Below are positions 43,853 through 52,503 of a stretch of 64,000 nucleotides of DNA, piece after piece. Both the position numbers and the translations under genes were made by a program. Under the pieces are notes generated by a model that saw nothing but the letters and a program-made list of their open reading frames with translations, had not been told where the DNA came from and made no database searches. Source of the stretch: Neptunicoccus cionae (GTDB lineage Bacteria > Pseudomonadota > Alphaproteobacteria > Rhodobacterales > Rhodobacteraceae). Every line of letters begins with the position of its first letter. Within the stretch, counting starts at the first letter, position 1. The stretch is from contig NZ_BMKA01000002.1 of assembly GCF_014643735.1 (NCBI RefSeq), forward strand, positions 1,089,441 through 1,153,440, in the 5' to 3' direction.

Positions 43853-43881
43853 GTATAATATTACCCGACTTAATAAGTCAA
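43853..43881 (-). promoter_or_regulatory. exbB promoter with overlapping dyad GACTTATTAAGTC
   Basis: On the minus strand TTGACT (43876-43881) and TTATAC (43853-43858) have the sigma-70 spacing of 17. The perfect dyad GACTTATTAAGTC (43867-43879) covers the -35 element and part of the spacer, as expected for a repressor site. Its core also occurs before the tadG-like gene and, partly, before hemP. Confidence 0.55.
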
Positions 43882-43909
43882 CAAATCAATATAAACGGAG
43901 CTAAATGTA

Positions 43910-43940
43910 ACACAGGCGCAGAGATACTCTGCGCCTGTGT
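43910..43940 (-). terminator. hairpin between the AGCS symporter and exbB promoter
   Basis: ACACAGGCGCAGA (43910-43922) pairs perfectly with TCTGCGCCTGTGT (43928-43940) around a five-base loop. It lies 19 bases after the symporter stop codon. No T-run follows, but the very stable stem and position support termination. Confidence 0.7.
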
Positions 43941-43958
43941 CATAGGTTTAGGTCTCAA

Positions 43959-45512
43959 TCAGTCAGAGAACTTGCGAATCTCGCCTGATTGCAAGCGGCT
44001 GGCATAGGAGTGCAGTTCGCTTTTTACCAGCTTCATCAGGAAGTAGAGCGCGAAGATGTTCACCACCGCCATAGAGAAGATCGCCGCATCGGAGAAGTCG
44101 ATGACCGGACCGAGCGATGCTGCTGCACCGATCACGATGAACACGCAGAAGATCACTTTGAACACCAGTTCTGAAGTCTGTCCTTCGCCAAACAGGTAGG
44201 TCCATGCCTTCAGCCCGTAATAGGACCATGAAATCATGGTGGAGAAAGCAAACAGGATCACCGCAATCGCCAACACGTATGGAAACCAGCTAAGCCCCGC
44301 TGCAAAAGCGGCAGAGGTCAGGGCAACGCCCGAAACATCGTTCACAGTGGCAACGGCTGTCCCTGCTTCATTCAGCACATAGTTTCCGGTGGCCGGATCC
44401 ATGATCATCTGCTGTGAAATGGTAATCACCAGCGCGGTCATGGTGCAGATCACAACCGTATCAATCAGCGGCTCCAGCAGGGATACGAACCCTTCGGTGA
44501 TCGGCTCTTTCGTGCGCACCGCAGAGTGGGCAATCGCTGCGGACCCCACACCGGCCTCGTTCGAAAACGCCGCCCGCTTGAAGCCTTGGATCAACGCACC
44601 GACCATGCCGCCAGCCACGCCAAGCCCAGTGAATGCGCCGCCGAAGATCTGGCCGAACGCCCAGCCGATTTTGTCATAGTTGATAAGCAGGATAATCAGC
44701 GCTGCGCCCACATAAAGGATGCCCATGAAGGGCACGACTTTTTCGGTTACATTGGCGATGGACTTAATCCCGCCGACGATGACTGCAAAAACCACACCGG
44801 CAAAGATGATCCCCGTGATCCAGCCGGGGTAATCCCCGACGATCCCAGAAATCTGCGCATGGGCCTGATTGGCCTGAAACATGTTCCCGCCGCCGAGTGC
44901 GCCAAGGATACAGAACACCGAAAACAGCACCGCAAGGATTTTACCCCCCGGCAGACCCAGTTCATCAAAGCCCTTGGAGATGTAGTACATCGGACCACCG
45001 GAAACGGTGCCATCAGGATATTCGTTCCTGTATTTCACCCCAAGCGTACATTCCGTGAATTTGGAGGCCATGCCCAGAAGCCCCGCAAGGATCATCCAGA
45101 AGGTCGCCCCCGGACCGCCAATGCCAACGGCCACAGCAACACCGGCGATATTGCCGAGCCCTACAGTGCCAGACAGCGCCGTCGCAAGCGCCTGAAAATG
45201 GCTGACCTCGCCGGCGTCATTGGGGTCAGAGTAATCCCCCTTCACCAGTTGAATCGCATGTTTGAAGAAGCGGAACTGAACGAACCCGAAGTAGAGGGTA
45301 AAGAACGTTGCAGCGACGACCAGCCACATAACGATCCACGGAAAGGATGTTCCGGGGAACGGGGCAAAGATCAGGCTGACAAAGGGGCCGGTGAAGGCTG
45401 CAAAGGTCTGGTTTACCTTTTCATCGAGACTGACTGCCTCTTGCGCCAGTGCGGAATTAGCTCCGAACGCCGTCATTGCAGCGCCGAGCCAGAGTGTTGA
45501 TGCTTGTTTCAT
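43959..45512 (-). CDS. sodium:alanine/glycine symporter (AGCS family)
   Basis: A 517-residue carrier with about eleven membrane helices. AGCS features include HFQALATALSGTVGLGNIAGVAVA and FKRAAFSNEAGVGSAAIAHSA with PGATFWMILAGLLGMASKF. Relatives import alanine or glycine with sodium. The first 23 residues look like a cleavable or re-entrant hydrophobic leader. The gene is ten bases downstream of a universal stress protein gene, so the two are co-transcribed. Confidence 0.9.
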   Translation of the reverse strand: MKQASTLWLGAAMTAFGANSALAQEAVSLDEKVNQTFAAFTGPFVSLIFAPFPGTSFPWIVMWLVVAATFFTLYFGFVQFRFFKHAIQLVKGDYSDPNDAGEVSHFQALATALSGTVGLGNIAGVAVAVGIGGPGATFWMILAGLLGMASKFTECTLGVKYRNEYPDGTVSGGPMYYISKGFDELGLPGGKILAVLFSVFCILGALGGGNMFQANQAHAQISGIVGDYPGWITGIIFAGVVFAVIVGGIKSIANVTEKVVPFMGILYVGAALIILLINYDKIGWAFGQIFGGAFTGLGVAGGMVGALIQGFKRAAFSNEAGVGSAAIAHSAVRTKEPITEGFVSLLEPLIDTVVICTMTALVITISQQMIMDPATGNYVLNEAGTAVATVNDVSGVALTSAAFAAGLSWFPYVLAIAVILFAFSTMISWSYYGLKAWTYLFGEGQTSELVFKVIFCVFIVIGAAASLGPVIDFSDAAIFSMAVVNIFALYFLMKLVKSELHSYASRLQSGEIRKFSD

Positions 45513-45522
45513 AATGTCCCTC

Positions 45523-45960
45523 TTATCCCACGACCGTTACAGGCATGCTGGCATGCATGACGAGATTGCCGGTTGAACTGCCAAACAGGCGCTGGCTGAA
45601 CCCACCCTCAGAGCTGCGCCCGACAACAATCTGTTCCGCGCCACAACTCACCGCTATTTTGTTCAGCGTTTCAGCAACGTCGCCGTGCTTTACAACACCG
45701 CTGGCAACGTAGCCTTCGTCCACAAGCTGCTTAACTGCAGGATCAACCACCCGGCTGTGGGCAAGGTTCAATTCTTCCTCGCGGCGTTGATGGCGTTTGG
45801 CGTTTTCTTCTGCCGTCTGAAATGAAAACGGAGACCATTCGATTACATAGGCGACGACGATTTCGCACTCTCCGATGAGTCCGGCCAATCGTTTCGCGTG
45901 GGTGAGTGCCCGGTCGCCCGAGCCTTCCCCGTCCAAACCAATCAATAGTTTTGTCGGCAT
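45523..45960 (-). CDS. universal stress protein (UspA family)
   Basis: A 145-residue UspA protein. It begins KLLIGLDGEGSGDRALTHA and ends with the ATP-binding pattern VVGRSSEGGFSQRLFGSSTGNLVMHASMPVTVV (G-x2-G-x9-G-S/T). Such proteins bind ATP and modulate stress responses or transporters. Placed directly before a sodium:amino-acid symporter, it may regulate that carrier, as UspA-type proteins do for other transporters. Confidence 0.9.
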   Translation of the reverse strand: MPTKLLIGLDGEGSGDRALTHAKRLAGLIGECEIVVAYVIEWSPFSFQTAEENAKRHQRREEELNLAHSRVVDPAVKQLVDEGYVASGVVKHGDVAETLNKIAVSCGAEQIVVGRSSEGGFSQRLFGSSTGNLVMHASMPVTVVG

Positions 45961-46252
45961 TTCGTTCTCCTGTTGTCCCGAAGCACATGCCTAAAAAAGA
46001 GGCTGCCAGAAAAGAATCCGAGGGGTGTTATGGGTACTTCAGGTTGTTATTTGAGACCCTCACAGCCGAGTTTAGGAGGAGTTTTGGCTAAATTGCTAAT
46101 AATTTCTCAAGTAAAATAGAGAAAATTTATAACACCGCAGTGTGGATTTTGCATTTTGCAACAGTGCGCCTGATAAGCCTGCACGCGCGAAAGCTGTCCC
46201 TGTCGGGCCTGCTTCGCGCGTGTTTTAAAGGCTTAATAGAGCGTTCGTAGAC
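45961..46252. other. 292-base gap upstream of uspA
   Basis: AT-rich stretch with no gene. It should hold the promoter of the uspA/symporter pair. Near its right side a perfect ten-base stem, CACGCGCGAA (46182-46191) with TTCGCGCGTG (46213-46222), follows the rhodanese gene on the minus strand and may end that transcript, although the T-run (TTTT) is on the plus-strand side. Confidence 0.5.
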
Positions 46253-46642
46253 TTAGGATTGTACCGGCAAATCCTCTTTCTTCCATTTCGCCAGTCCGCC
46301 CTCAATCACCGTGGTATTATACCCCATCTGGTCCAGACAATCCGCCGCGAGCGTGGCCCGCGCACCAGAGGCACAGAGCACATGAACCTTGCTGTCTGCT
46401 TCGCGATGCTTGAGCAACTGGTCATTGCCTTTCCCTGTTTCAGGATCGGCATTCGCCTCCAAAAGGCCGCGCGGAATATGCACGGCACCCTCGATCCGCC
46501 CGTCGTTTTGCAACTCTTCGGCTTCGCGGACATCAAGGATCAGATCACCGCTATCCTTGCTGGCGCTAAGGGCTGCTCCGGGGCTGACAGTGGTCACGCG
46601 CCCTTTTGCATCGGCGACAAAGTCTTTCATTGATTTTGGCAT
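46253..46642 (-). CDS. rhodanese-domain sulfurtransferase
   Basis: A 129-residue single-domain rhodanese. It has LILDVREAEELQNDGRIEGAVHIPRG, the catalytic Cys in VLCASGARA and the end VIEGGLAKWKKEDLP. Rhodaneses move sulfane sulfur between thiols or to cyanide. The gene is 12 bases after the persulfide dioxygenase-like gene, so the two are one operon for persulfide handling. Confidence 0.9.
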   Translation of the reverse strand: MPKSMKDFVADAKGRVTTVSPGAALSASKDSGDLILDVREAEELQNDGRIEGAVHIPRGLLEANADPETGKGNDQLLKHREADSKVHVLCASGARATLAADCLDQMGYNTTVIEGGLAKWKKEDLPVQS

Positions 46643-46654
46643 ATCGGGTCTCCT

Positions 46655-47575
46655 TTAGAATTTGTTTACAGGTAGTTTGAGATAATGATGCCCATCAGAT
46701 TCGGCATCGGGTAGTTGTCCCGCCCGCAGGTTTAGCTGCAGCGCGGCCAGCATTCTGTCGGGCAGGTCCAGTGTCTCGTCTTTTTCGTTTCGAAGGTTGA
46801 TATATTCTTCCTTCGTCGTGCCGTTCTTAAGGTGGATGTTCTCGGCTTTGTGGGTGCCCACCGTGGCCTCCCATTGCGGCGTATTGCGATCGTCCGAACC
46901 GTAGTCGTGGCCGATAAACAATCGCGTTTTGTCCGGCAAGTCGAGGATGGATTGAAGCGCGTTCCAAAGCTCCTTGGTACTGCCGCCGGGAAAATCCGCC
47001 CGCGCTGTACCGCTGTCGGGCTGCATAAACGTGTCGTTCACAAAGGCCGCATCGCCGCAGACATAGGTAATCGACCCCATGGTGTGACCGGTGGTCAGCA
47101 TGACGCGCATTTCCAGATTGCCAATCTGGAAGGTGTCCCCGTCTTTAAACAGGTCATCGAAATCCCGCTCGGCATCAAACGCATCGGGTAGATTGTAAAA
47201 ATCCCGCCAAAGTCCGGCGATATCCTTAACCTTCTCCCCGATACCATTGCGCGCGCCGGTCCGCTGTTTCAGCAAGGCCGAGGCCATCACGTGATCGGCA
47301 TGAGGGTGGGTGTCGAGCACGCGGTCCACCGTCAGCCCCTGTTCGTTCACAAAGTCAAGTAAGTGATCCATCGCCTTCGTTGAAAGCTTGAAGCTTTTGG
47401 GGTCAAAATCCTGCACCACATCGATCAATGCGGCCTTTTTGGTTTCAGGGTCTGCGCAAATGTATTGGATAGACCCAGTGTCCGGTTCATAAATGCCCCA
47501 AACATCCGGACTGCCCGAGCCGGTAGAGGCGGAGTGCCGTGTAATGCGTTTTTCAAATTCCGATTGATCTGCCAT
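46655..47575 (-). CDS. persulfide dioxygenase-like metallo-beta-lactamase-fold protein
   Basis: A 306-residue MBL-fold protein. The metal motif is DTHPHADHVMAS, with further ligands in TTGHTMGSITYV, AFVNDTFMQPDSGTARADFPGGS and LFIGHDYG. The PDSGTARADFPGG stretch is typical of ETHE1/Blh persulfide dioxygenases, which use iron and oxygen to turn glutathione persulfide into sulfite. Co-operonic with a rhodanese, it fits sulfide detoxification. Confidence 0.88.
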   Translation of the reverse strand: MADQSEFEKRITRHSASTGSGSPDVWGIYEPDTGSIQYICADPETKKAALIDVVQDFDPKSFKLSTKAMDHLLDFVNEQGLTVDRVLDTHPHADHVMASALLKQRTGARNGIGEKVKDIAGLWRDFYNLPDAFDAERDFDDLFKDGDTFQIGNLEMRVMLTTGHTMGSITYVCGDAAFVNDTFMQPDSGTARADFPGGSTKELWNALQSILDLPDKTRLFIGHDYGSDDRNTPQWEATVGTHKAENIHLKNGTTKEEYINLRNEKDETLDLPDRMLAALQLNLRAGQLPDAESDGHHYLKLPVNKF

Positions 47576-47777
47576 CTCAAGATCCTTTCATCCGCTGGAG
47601 TTTTTAACAACATTCGCGGGGTCAACGTCTGGGACGGGGGTTTGGTTCAATCCAACTGCGCGTTCACCGCCATCCTTTTCGATGCGAAAACGCTGGAAAT
47701 GGTGTCAGGATTGTAAGGTATTGCTTTGGATCGATTTGCTGGCAGCTCCGAAAAAATCGGGGTGCCGATTGGGGCAA

Positions 47778-47793
47778 TGTTTTACATGAAACA
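47778..47793. promoter_or_regulatory. parS-like 16-mer TGTTTTACATGAAACA
   Basis: This differs at two of sixteen positions from the ParB site TGTTTCACGTGAAACA known in alphaproteobacteria. It is embedded in AATGTTT-N6-AAACATT, with perfect seven-base arms. It lies in the 268-base gap between the gcdH end and the persulfide-dioxygenase start, about 200 bases from the latter. It might instead be an operator for that operon. Confidence 0.4.
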
Positions 47794-47810
47794 TTAAGAG
47801 TTGTGCGGGT

Positions 47811-47834
47811 CCGCGCCCCCGAATGAGGGCGCGG
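47811..47834 (-). terminator. hairpin after gcdH
   Basis: CCGCGCCC (47811-47818) pairs with GGGCGCGG (47827-47834) around eight bases, ten bases past the acyl-CoA dehydrogenase stop on the minus strand. No T-run follows. Confidence 0.55.
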
Positions 47835-47843
47835 GATCAGTCC

Positions 47844-49052
47844 CTAATAGAACGCCTGTAGGCCGGTAATCGCCCGCCCGAGGATCAACGCATGCACATC
47901 ATGGGTGCCCTCGTAGGTATTGACCGTTTCAAGGTTCACCATATGGCGCATGATCTGGAACTCTTCCGAAATGCCATTGCCGCCGTGCATATCCCGTGCG
48001 ATGCGCGCAATTTCCAGTGCCTTACCGCAATTGTTGCGCTTGATGACAGAGATCATTTCCGGCGCGGCTTCCGCTTCGTCCAGCAAACGCCCCACCCGCA
48101 AACTGGCCTGCAAGCCAAGGCTGATGTCGGTCAGCATATTGGCAAGTTTCAACTGGTGAAGTTGCGTCTGGGCAAGCGGTTTCCCAAATTGTTGGCGGTC
48201 CAGACCATACTGACGGGCCGCGTTCATACAGAATTCCGCCGCGCCAAGCACACCCCAACTGATGCCATAACGGGCGCGGTTGAGACAGCCAAACGGCCCT
48301 TTCAACCCTTCCACATTCGGCAACAGCGCGTCGTCGCCGACCTCCACATTATCCATTACAATCTCGCCAGTGATGCTGGCCCGAAGAGATAGTTTGCCCG
48401 CGATTTTGGGGGCGGACAGACCTTCCATACCTTTTTCCAAGACAAAGCCGCGAATTTTGCCGCCGTGGGCTTCGGACTTGGCCCAGACCACGAAAACGTC
48501 AGCGATCGGGCTGTTTGAAATCCACATTTTCGCACCGGAAATCCTGTACCCGTTGGCGGTTTTCTTCGCCACGGTTTTCATGCCCGAAGGATCACTGCCT
48601 ACATCCGGTTCTGTCAGGCCGAAACACCCGATCCATTCCCCGCTGGCAAGTTTTGGCAAATATTTTTTGCGCTGCTCTTCAGATCCGTAGGCGTAAATCG
48701 GATACATCACGAGAGAGCTTTGCACCGACATCATCGAACGATAACCCGAATCCACCCGCTCGACCTCTCGCGCGACCAGCCCATAGGCAACGTAAGACGC
48801 GCCAAGCCCGCCGTATTCTTCAGGTATCGTTACGCCCAATAGGCCCATTTGGCCCATTTCACGAAAGATTTCGGGATCAGTCTTTTCCTCGCGGTAGGCT
48901 TCGATCACGCGGGGTTGCAATTTATCTTGCGCATAGGCTTTGGCCGCGTCACGCAACATGCGTTCTTCTTCATTTAACTGGGTTTCCAGCGCGAAAGGGT
49001 CTTCCCAGTTGAACCGGTTCAAATCGGGGGCGTCTTTGGCTTTCAGGGTCAT
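47844..49052 (-). CDS. gcdH: glutaryl-CoA dehydrogenase
   Basis: A 402-residue acyl-CoA dehydrogenase. Family parts are [40 protein letters not shown] and [16 protein letters not shown]. The catalytic Glu is in [18 protein letters not shown]. Phe-Gly-Leu-Thr-Glu-Pro-Asp and the short WISNSP motif fit glutaryl-CoA dehydrogenase, which oxidatively decarboxylates glutaryl-CoA to crotonyl-CoA in lysine and tryptophan breakdown. AAGGA precedes ATG 49052; a longer in-frame start has no homology. A divergent LysR gene is the likely regulator. Confidence 0.92.
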   Translation of the reverse strand: MTLKAKDAPDLNRFNWEDPFALETQLNEEERMLRDAAKAYAQDKLQPRVIEAYREEKTDPEIFREMGQMGLLGVTIPEEYGGLGASYVAYGLVAREVERVDSGYRSMMSVQSSLVMYPIYAYGSEEQRKKYLPKLASGEWIGCFGLTEPDVGSDPSGMKTVAKKTANGYRISGAKMWISNSPIADVFVVWAKSEAHGGKIRGFVLEKGMEGLSAPKIAGKLSLRASITGEIVMDNVEVGDDALLPNVEGLKGPFGCLNRARYGISWGVLGAAEFCMNAARQYGLDRQQFGKPLAQTQLHQLKLANMLTDISLGLQASLRVGRLLDEAEAAPEMISVIKRNNCGKALEIARIARDMHGGNGISEEFQIMRHMVNLETVNTYEGTHDVHALILGRAITGLQAFY

Positions 49053-49143
49053 GCAGTGTTCCTTTTCTTTGCACCTGACTAGCAAAGGGGCCGTCGGTTT
49101 GATAACGATAGAAAATCCACAGTTGATGAGTTTTAGTAATATT

Positions 49144-50043
49144 ATGGTGCTACGTCCCAATTACACGCCGAGCATTCCCGAACTGCGTGCGTTGGTGTTT
49201 TGCGGTGATCTCGGATCGGTGTCCCGTGCGGCTGAAGCGCTGAACCTGACGCAAAGTGCAGTCAGCCGGTCGGTCCGGTCCTTGGAAGAGCGGCTAGGTG
49301 TGCAGCTGTTTCATAGGGTGCGCAAGCGGTTGCATCTGTCGGATGCAGGACGCGCTATGGTGCATGAGTCGCGGGAAATCCTCGCCGCGCTGGACCGGTC
49401 CGCGCGGATGACGATGGCGTTTGGAGAAGGCGGTGATGTCCTGCGTCTGGCGGTTCTGCCAACGCTGGCTTCGACATGGTTAATACCGCGACTGCCTGAA
49501 TTTTTGGCGTCCCACCCCGATGTATCAATCGACCTTACCTCGGCATTACATCCGGTAGATTTTGACGAGAGTCCGTTCGATGCGGCGCTGCAAAGGGCGG
49601 TAATGGCACGCAAAGGAGCGGAAGTAGGTCATCTGCTGGATGAGACCCTGATCATAGTGGCCGCGCCGAGGCTGGTTGATGGAATGGCTGAACTGTCAGC
49701 CGAACAGCTGGCAGGGTACCCGCTGATACAGTTGGCCACACGGCCAGAGCTTTGGAATGATTGGTTTTCTCGCCTTGGAACCCCACCGCCTGATCGCCTT
49801 AGAGGGCCGCGTGTTCAACATTTTGATATGGTGATTTCTGCCGCCGCAGCGGGGTTGGGCGTGGCGCTGTTGCCGGACATTTTCGTACAATCTGCGCTGG
49901 CGACCGGAAGTCTGCGCCAAATCCACTCGCAGAGGCTGGAGGGACCAACACCTTACGCGCTGATCCGCCCCGCCGGCCGCCAGCCAAGTACCACGATGCA
50001 AAGCTTTACCAACTGGTTGCACAATACGGCGGCAAAAGACTAA
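49144..50043 (+). CDS. LysR-family regulator next to glutaryl-CoA dehydrogenase
   Basis: A LysR regulator of about 299 residues. The helix-turn-helix reads [20 protein letters not shown], then [18 protein letters not shown], and the ligand domain follows. I chose ATG 49144; ATG 49126 is six codons earlier. It is divergent from gcdH with about 90 bases between starts, the common arrangement for the GcdR-type regulator. Its 3' end overlaps the convergent aldehyde dehydrogenase by four bases. Confidence 0.88.
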   Translation: MVLRPNYTPSIPELRALVFCGDLGSVSRAAEALNLTQSAVSRSVRSLEERLGVQLFHRVRKRLHLSDAGRAMVHESREILAALDRSARMTMAFGEGGDVLRLAVLPTLASTWLIPRLPEFLASHPDVSIDLTSALHPVDFDESPFDAALQRAVMARKGAEVGHLLDETLIIVAAPRLVDGMAELSAEQLAGYPLIQLATRPELWNDWFSRLGTPPPDRLRGPRVQHFDMVISAAAAGLGVALLPDIFVQSALATGSLRQIHSQRLEGPTPYALIRPAGRQPSTTMQSFTNWLHNTAAKD

Positions 50044-51557
50044 GGGCGGGGCTTTATGTTCATCCAAGTGGTTTTAAGTTCAACATATTTATCCAGTGCG
50101 TGCAGCGACTTATCCCGACCGATCCCAGACTCTTTGAAGCCGCCAAAGGGTGTCGTCATATCGTCGCAATCATAGCAATTTACGTAAACCAGACCGGCAC
50201 GGATGCTTTTGGAGACCTGATGCGCAGTAGCGAGATCATCAGTCCAAACCGCAGAAGCCAGACCGTAACAACTGTCATTTGCCGTGCGAATCGCCTCTTC
50301 AAGGCTATCTACGGGGATCACCGTTAACATGGGGCCGAAGATCTCTTCTTGGGCTATGCGCATGTTGTTCGTTGCGTTGTTGAAGATCGTTGGCTCGACA
50401 TAACTTCCGCCGCTGTCGGGGCGCGCTCGTTTGCCTCCAGTGATCACATCTGCGCCATCGGCTATGGCGTGGTCTGTGAACTCCAGCACTCGGCGGGCGT
50501 GGCTGTCGTTTACCAAAGCGCCCATGCTGGTTGAAGGGTCCAATGGGTCGCCGGGGGTATAGGACTGGCTGACCTTTAAAAGAGTTTCGACCACTTCATC
50601 CTGAATGGAGCGCTCGACAATCAGGCGACTGGGGCAGGTACACATTTCGCCCTGATTGAAAAAGGCGGAATGGGCCGAGGTGCTAGCAGCGTGTTCGGTG
50701 TCGCGGTAACTGGACAGGATGATGTTGGGGCTTTTGCCGCCCAATTCCAGCCCCAGACGCTTCAGGTTCGACTGTGCGGAATACTCCATAAAATACTTAC
50801 CAACTTGCGTTGATCCGGTGAAAAATAACCCGTCCACATCCATATGCAAGCCAAGTGCGCGCCCGACTTCGGGACCGTCCCCGGTCACAACATTAAGGAC
50901 GCCCTCGGGGATGCCGGCCTCTAACGCGAGTTGGGCAAGTCGAATGGCGGACAGCGGAGATTGCTCGGCTGGTTTTAGGATCACCGAATTTCCGGTCGCC
51001 AGGGCCGGGGCGAGCTTCCACGCGGCCATCAACATGGGGAAATTCCACGGCACGACCGCAGCCACCACGCCGAGAGGTTCCTTTGTAACCATCGCAACGG
51101 CATTGGCAGCAGTTGGGGCGATTTCGTCATAAACTTTGTCGATTGCTTCGCCGTACCAGTCAAAGCAGTTGGAAACCGCCCGCACGTCGATAGAGGTACT
51201 GTCCGCAATGGGTTTGCCCATGTCGAGCGTTTCAAGCAGCGCAAGTTCGTCCCGATGGGCGCGGATCAGGTCAGCAAATCTGCGCAGAACAAGCTTGCGT
51301 TCAGCGGGCGGGCGGGTTGCCCAGCGACCGTCTTGGAAAGCAGCACGGGCGGCTTTAACTGCGCGGTTGACGTCTTGCTCTGCGCCGCAAGCCACCTGCG
51401 CAAGTGGTGTTCCATCTATGGGGCTGATGGAAGTGAATGTTTTGCCTGATGCTGCATCAATGCTTTGACCATCTATCAGCAGTTGTGCGCCAGTTTGCAA
51501 TGCGCTGCGAAGGTTTTTAGCTTTGGCATGCCAGTCGATATTTGGATTTTCAGTCAT
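50040..51557 (-). CDS. puuC: gamma-glutamyl-gamma-aminobutyraldehyde dehydrogenase (PuuC-like)
   Basis: A 505-residue aldehyde dehydrogenase. It has VVPWNFPMLMAAWKLAPAL, FTGSTQVGKYF, the base Glu in LELGGKSPNIIL and the catalytic Cys in NQGEMCTCPSR. The opening WHAKAKNLRS and DMGKPIAD match PuuC/AldH-type enzymes, which oxidise gamma-glutamyl-aminobutyraldehyde in putrescine breakdown. It lies next to the puu regulator and carries a copy of the TGTGATAyC motif in its leader at 51593-51604. Confidence 0.9.
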   Translation of the reverse strand: MTENPNIDWHAKAKNLRSALQTGAQLLIDGQSIDAASGKTFTSISPIDGTPLAQVACGAEQDVNRAVKAARAAFQDGRWATRPPAERKLVLRRFADLIRAHRDELALLETLDMGKPIADSTSIDVRAVSNCFDWYGEAIDKVYDEIAPTAANAVAMVTKEPLGVVAAVVPWNFPMLMAAWKLAPALATGNSVILKPAEQSPLSAIRLAQLALEAGIPEGVLNVVTGDGPEVGRALGLHMDVDGLFFTGSTQVGKYFMEYSAQSNLKRLGLELGGKSPNIILSSYRDTEHAASTSAHSAFFNQGEMCTCPSRLIVERSIQDEVVETLLKVSQSYTPGDPLDPSTSMGALVNDSHARRVLEFTDHAIADGADVITGGKRARPDSGGSYVEPTIFNNATNNMRIAQEEIFGPMLTVIPVDSLEEAIRTANDSCYGLASAVWTDDLATAHQVSKSIRAGLVYVNCYDCDDMTTPFGGFKESGIGRDKSLHALDKYVELKTTWMNIKPRP

Positions 51558-51592
51558 GGATTTCCAACTATTGAGATACTTTTATTTAAAAA

Positions 51593-51604
51593 GGTATCAC
51601 AAAA
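51593..51604. promoter_or_regulatory. TGTGATAyC motif copy upstream of puuC
   Basis: GGTATCACAAAA, on the minus strand TTTTGTGATACC, lies 36 bases before the puuC start. The same eleven bases recur at 52484-52494 before puuA, and a close variant at 52463-52472. I infer the operator of the GntR regulator encoded between them. Confidence 0.55.
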
Positions 51605-51675
51605 TAAGGGGCGTAAACAAGGCGATTTAACGCGCCTGTTCGTTCAGGTCAGTGGTTGTGGCGTTGGTTTAGGTG

Positions 51676-52356
51676 TCAGGTCGTCGGCAGGTTTTCTGTC
51701 AGAACGCGCCGTCCACTGCGGCTGCTGCCTTCACGAATGTCGCTTTCAGTCGCGTTCATCAGGGCGGCCACATCGCGGGCGCGCAGGGCTGTCAGGATTT
51801 CCTTGTGGCGGTCGATCTTGTAAAATTCCTTGACCCGTTTCACCACCTGTCGTTGGAATGGACCAAGCTGGAGCCAGACGCTTTCGATGGCGGGTACTGA
51901 GACCTGATTCGGATTGACGGAATAGAGCATCCGGTGGAATTTCAAATTCAGGATCGTCAACTTGTCGAGGTTCTCTTCGCTGAGTGCTATGTCCATCTCA
52001 TCATCAAGCTGTTGAAGTTTTTCGATAACATGATCAGATAAATAGGGAAGGGATCGTTCGGCGGCGTGTACTTCCAAAGTGATGCGGAGCGCCACCAGTT
52101 CTTCAAACCGGCCGAGCGTCATTTCCGGTATCGCCATGCGCCGGTTGGGTAGGATTTCAATCGCATTTTCAGAGCTTAACCGTCTGACAGCCTCTCTAAC
52201 CGGGGTCGGGCTTAGGCCCATCGCGTCCGCGAGGCCGCGCATGGTCAGATTGGTCCCCGGTTCAATCGTGCCAACCATAATCGCATGGCGCAGACGGGCA
52301 TAGACGGATTCCTGATCTGTGGTGTCTGCGTCAACGGGAAGTTCTGGAATGTTCAC
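51676..52356 (-). CDS. GntR (FCD) regulator of the polyamine genes
   Basis: A 226-residue GntR regulator. The winged helix-turn-helix spans about residues 15-80 (MRGLADAMGLSPTPVREAVRRL) and the FCD ligand domain fills the rest. It lies between puuC and puuA, and three copies of the motif TGTGATAyC flank it. It is not the PuuR (XRE/cupin) protein of enterobacteria, so the pathway uses a different regulator here. A polyamine or gamma-glutamyl intermediate is the likely signal. Confidence 0.88.
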   Translation of the reverse strand: MNIPELPVDADTTDQESVYARLRHAIMVGTIEPGTNLTMRGLADAMGLSPTPVREAVRRLSSENAIEILPNRRMAIPEMTLGRFEELVALRITLEVHAAERSLPYLSDHVIEKLQQLDDEMDIALSEENLDKLTILNLKFHRMLYSVNPNQVSVPAIESVWLQLGPFQRQVVKRVKEFYKIDRHKEILTALRARDVAALMNATESDIREGSSRSGRRVLTENLPTT

Positions 52357-52462
52357 AATGGTGTATCCGGCGTTTCTGGGGTGGCTGCGCTTTGGGGCGG
52401 TGTCTTGGCTTACAGTATGAAACTCTCTGGCTGATGTAAAAAGAAAATACCAAGTTCACAAA

Positions 52463-52494
52463 TGATATCACATATGCTAGATCGGTATCACAAA
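52463..52494. promoter_or_regulatory. paired TGTGATAyC motifs in the puuA leader
   Basis: TGATATCACA (52463-52472) and GGTATCACAAA (52484-52494) are two copies of the motif about 20 bases apart, ending just before the AAAGGAG ribosome site of puuA. A dimer bound here would block the promoter or translation start region. Confidence 0.55.
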
Positions 52495-52503
52495 GGAGAA
52501 TCC

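Noticed and set aside
44526-45500. Plus-strand open frame opposite the AGCS symporter
   Set aside because: Same kind of antisense shadow, with no start signal or domain.
47465-47716. Plus-strand frame ending LFDAKTLEMVSGL in the gap before the persulfide gene
   Set aside because: Half of it is antisense to the dioxygenase-like gene and the rest is too short to support a gene.
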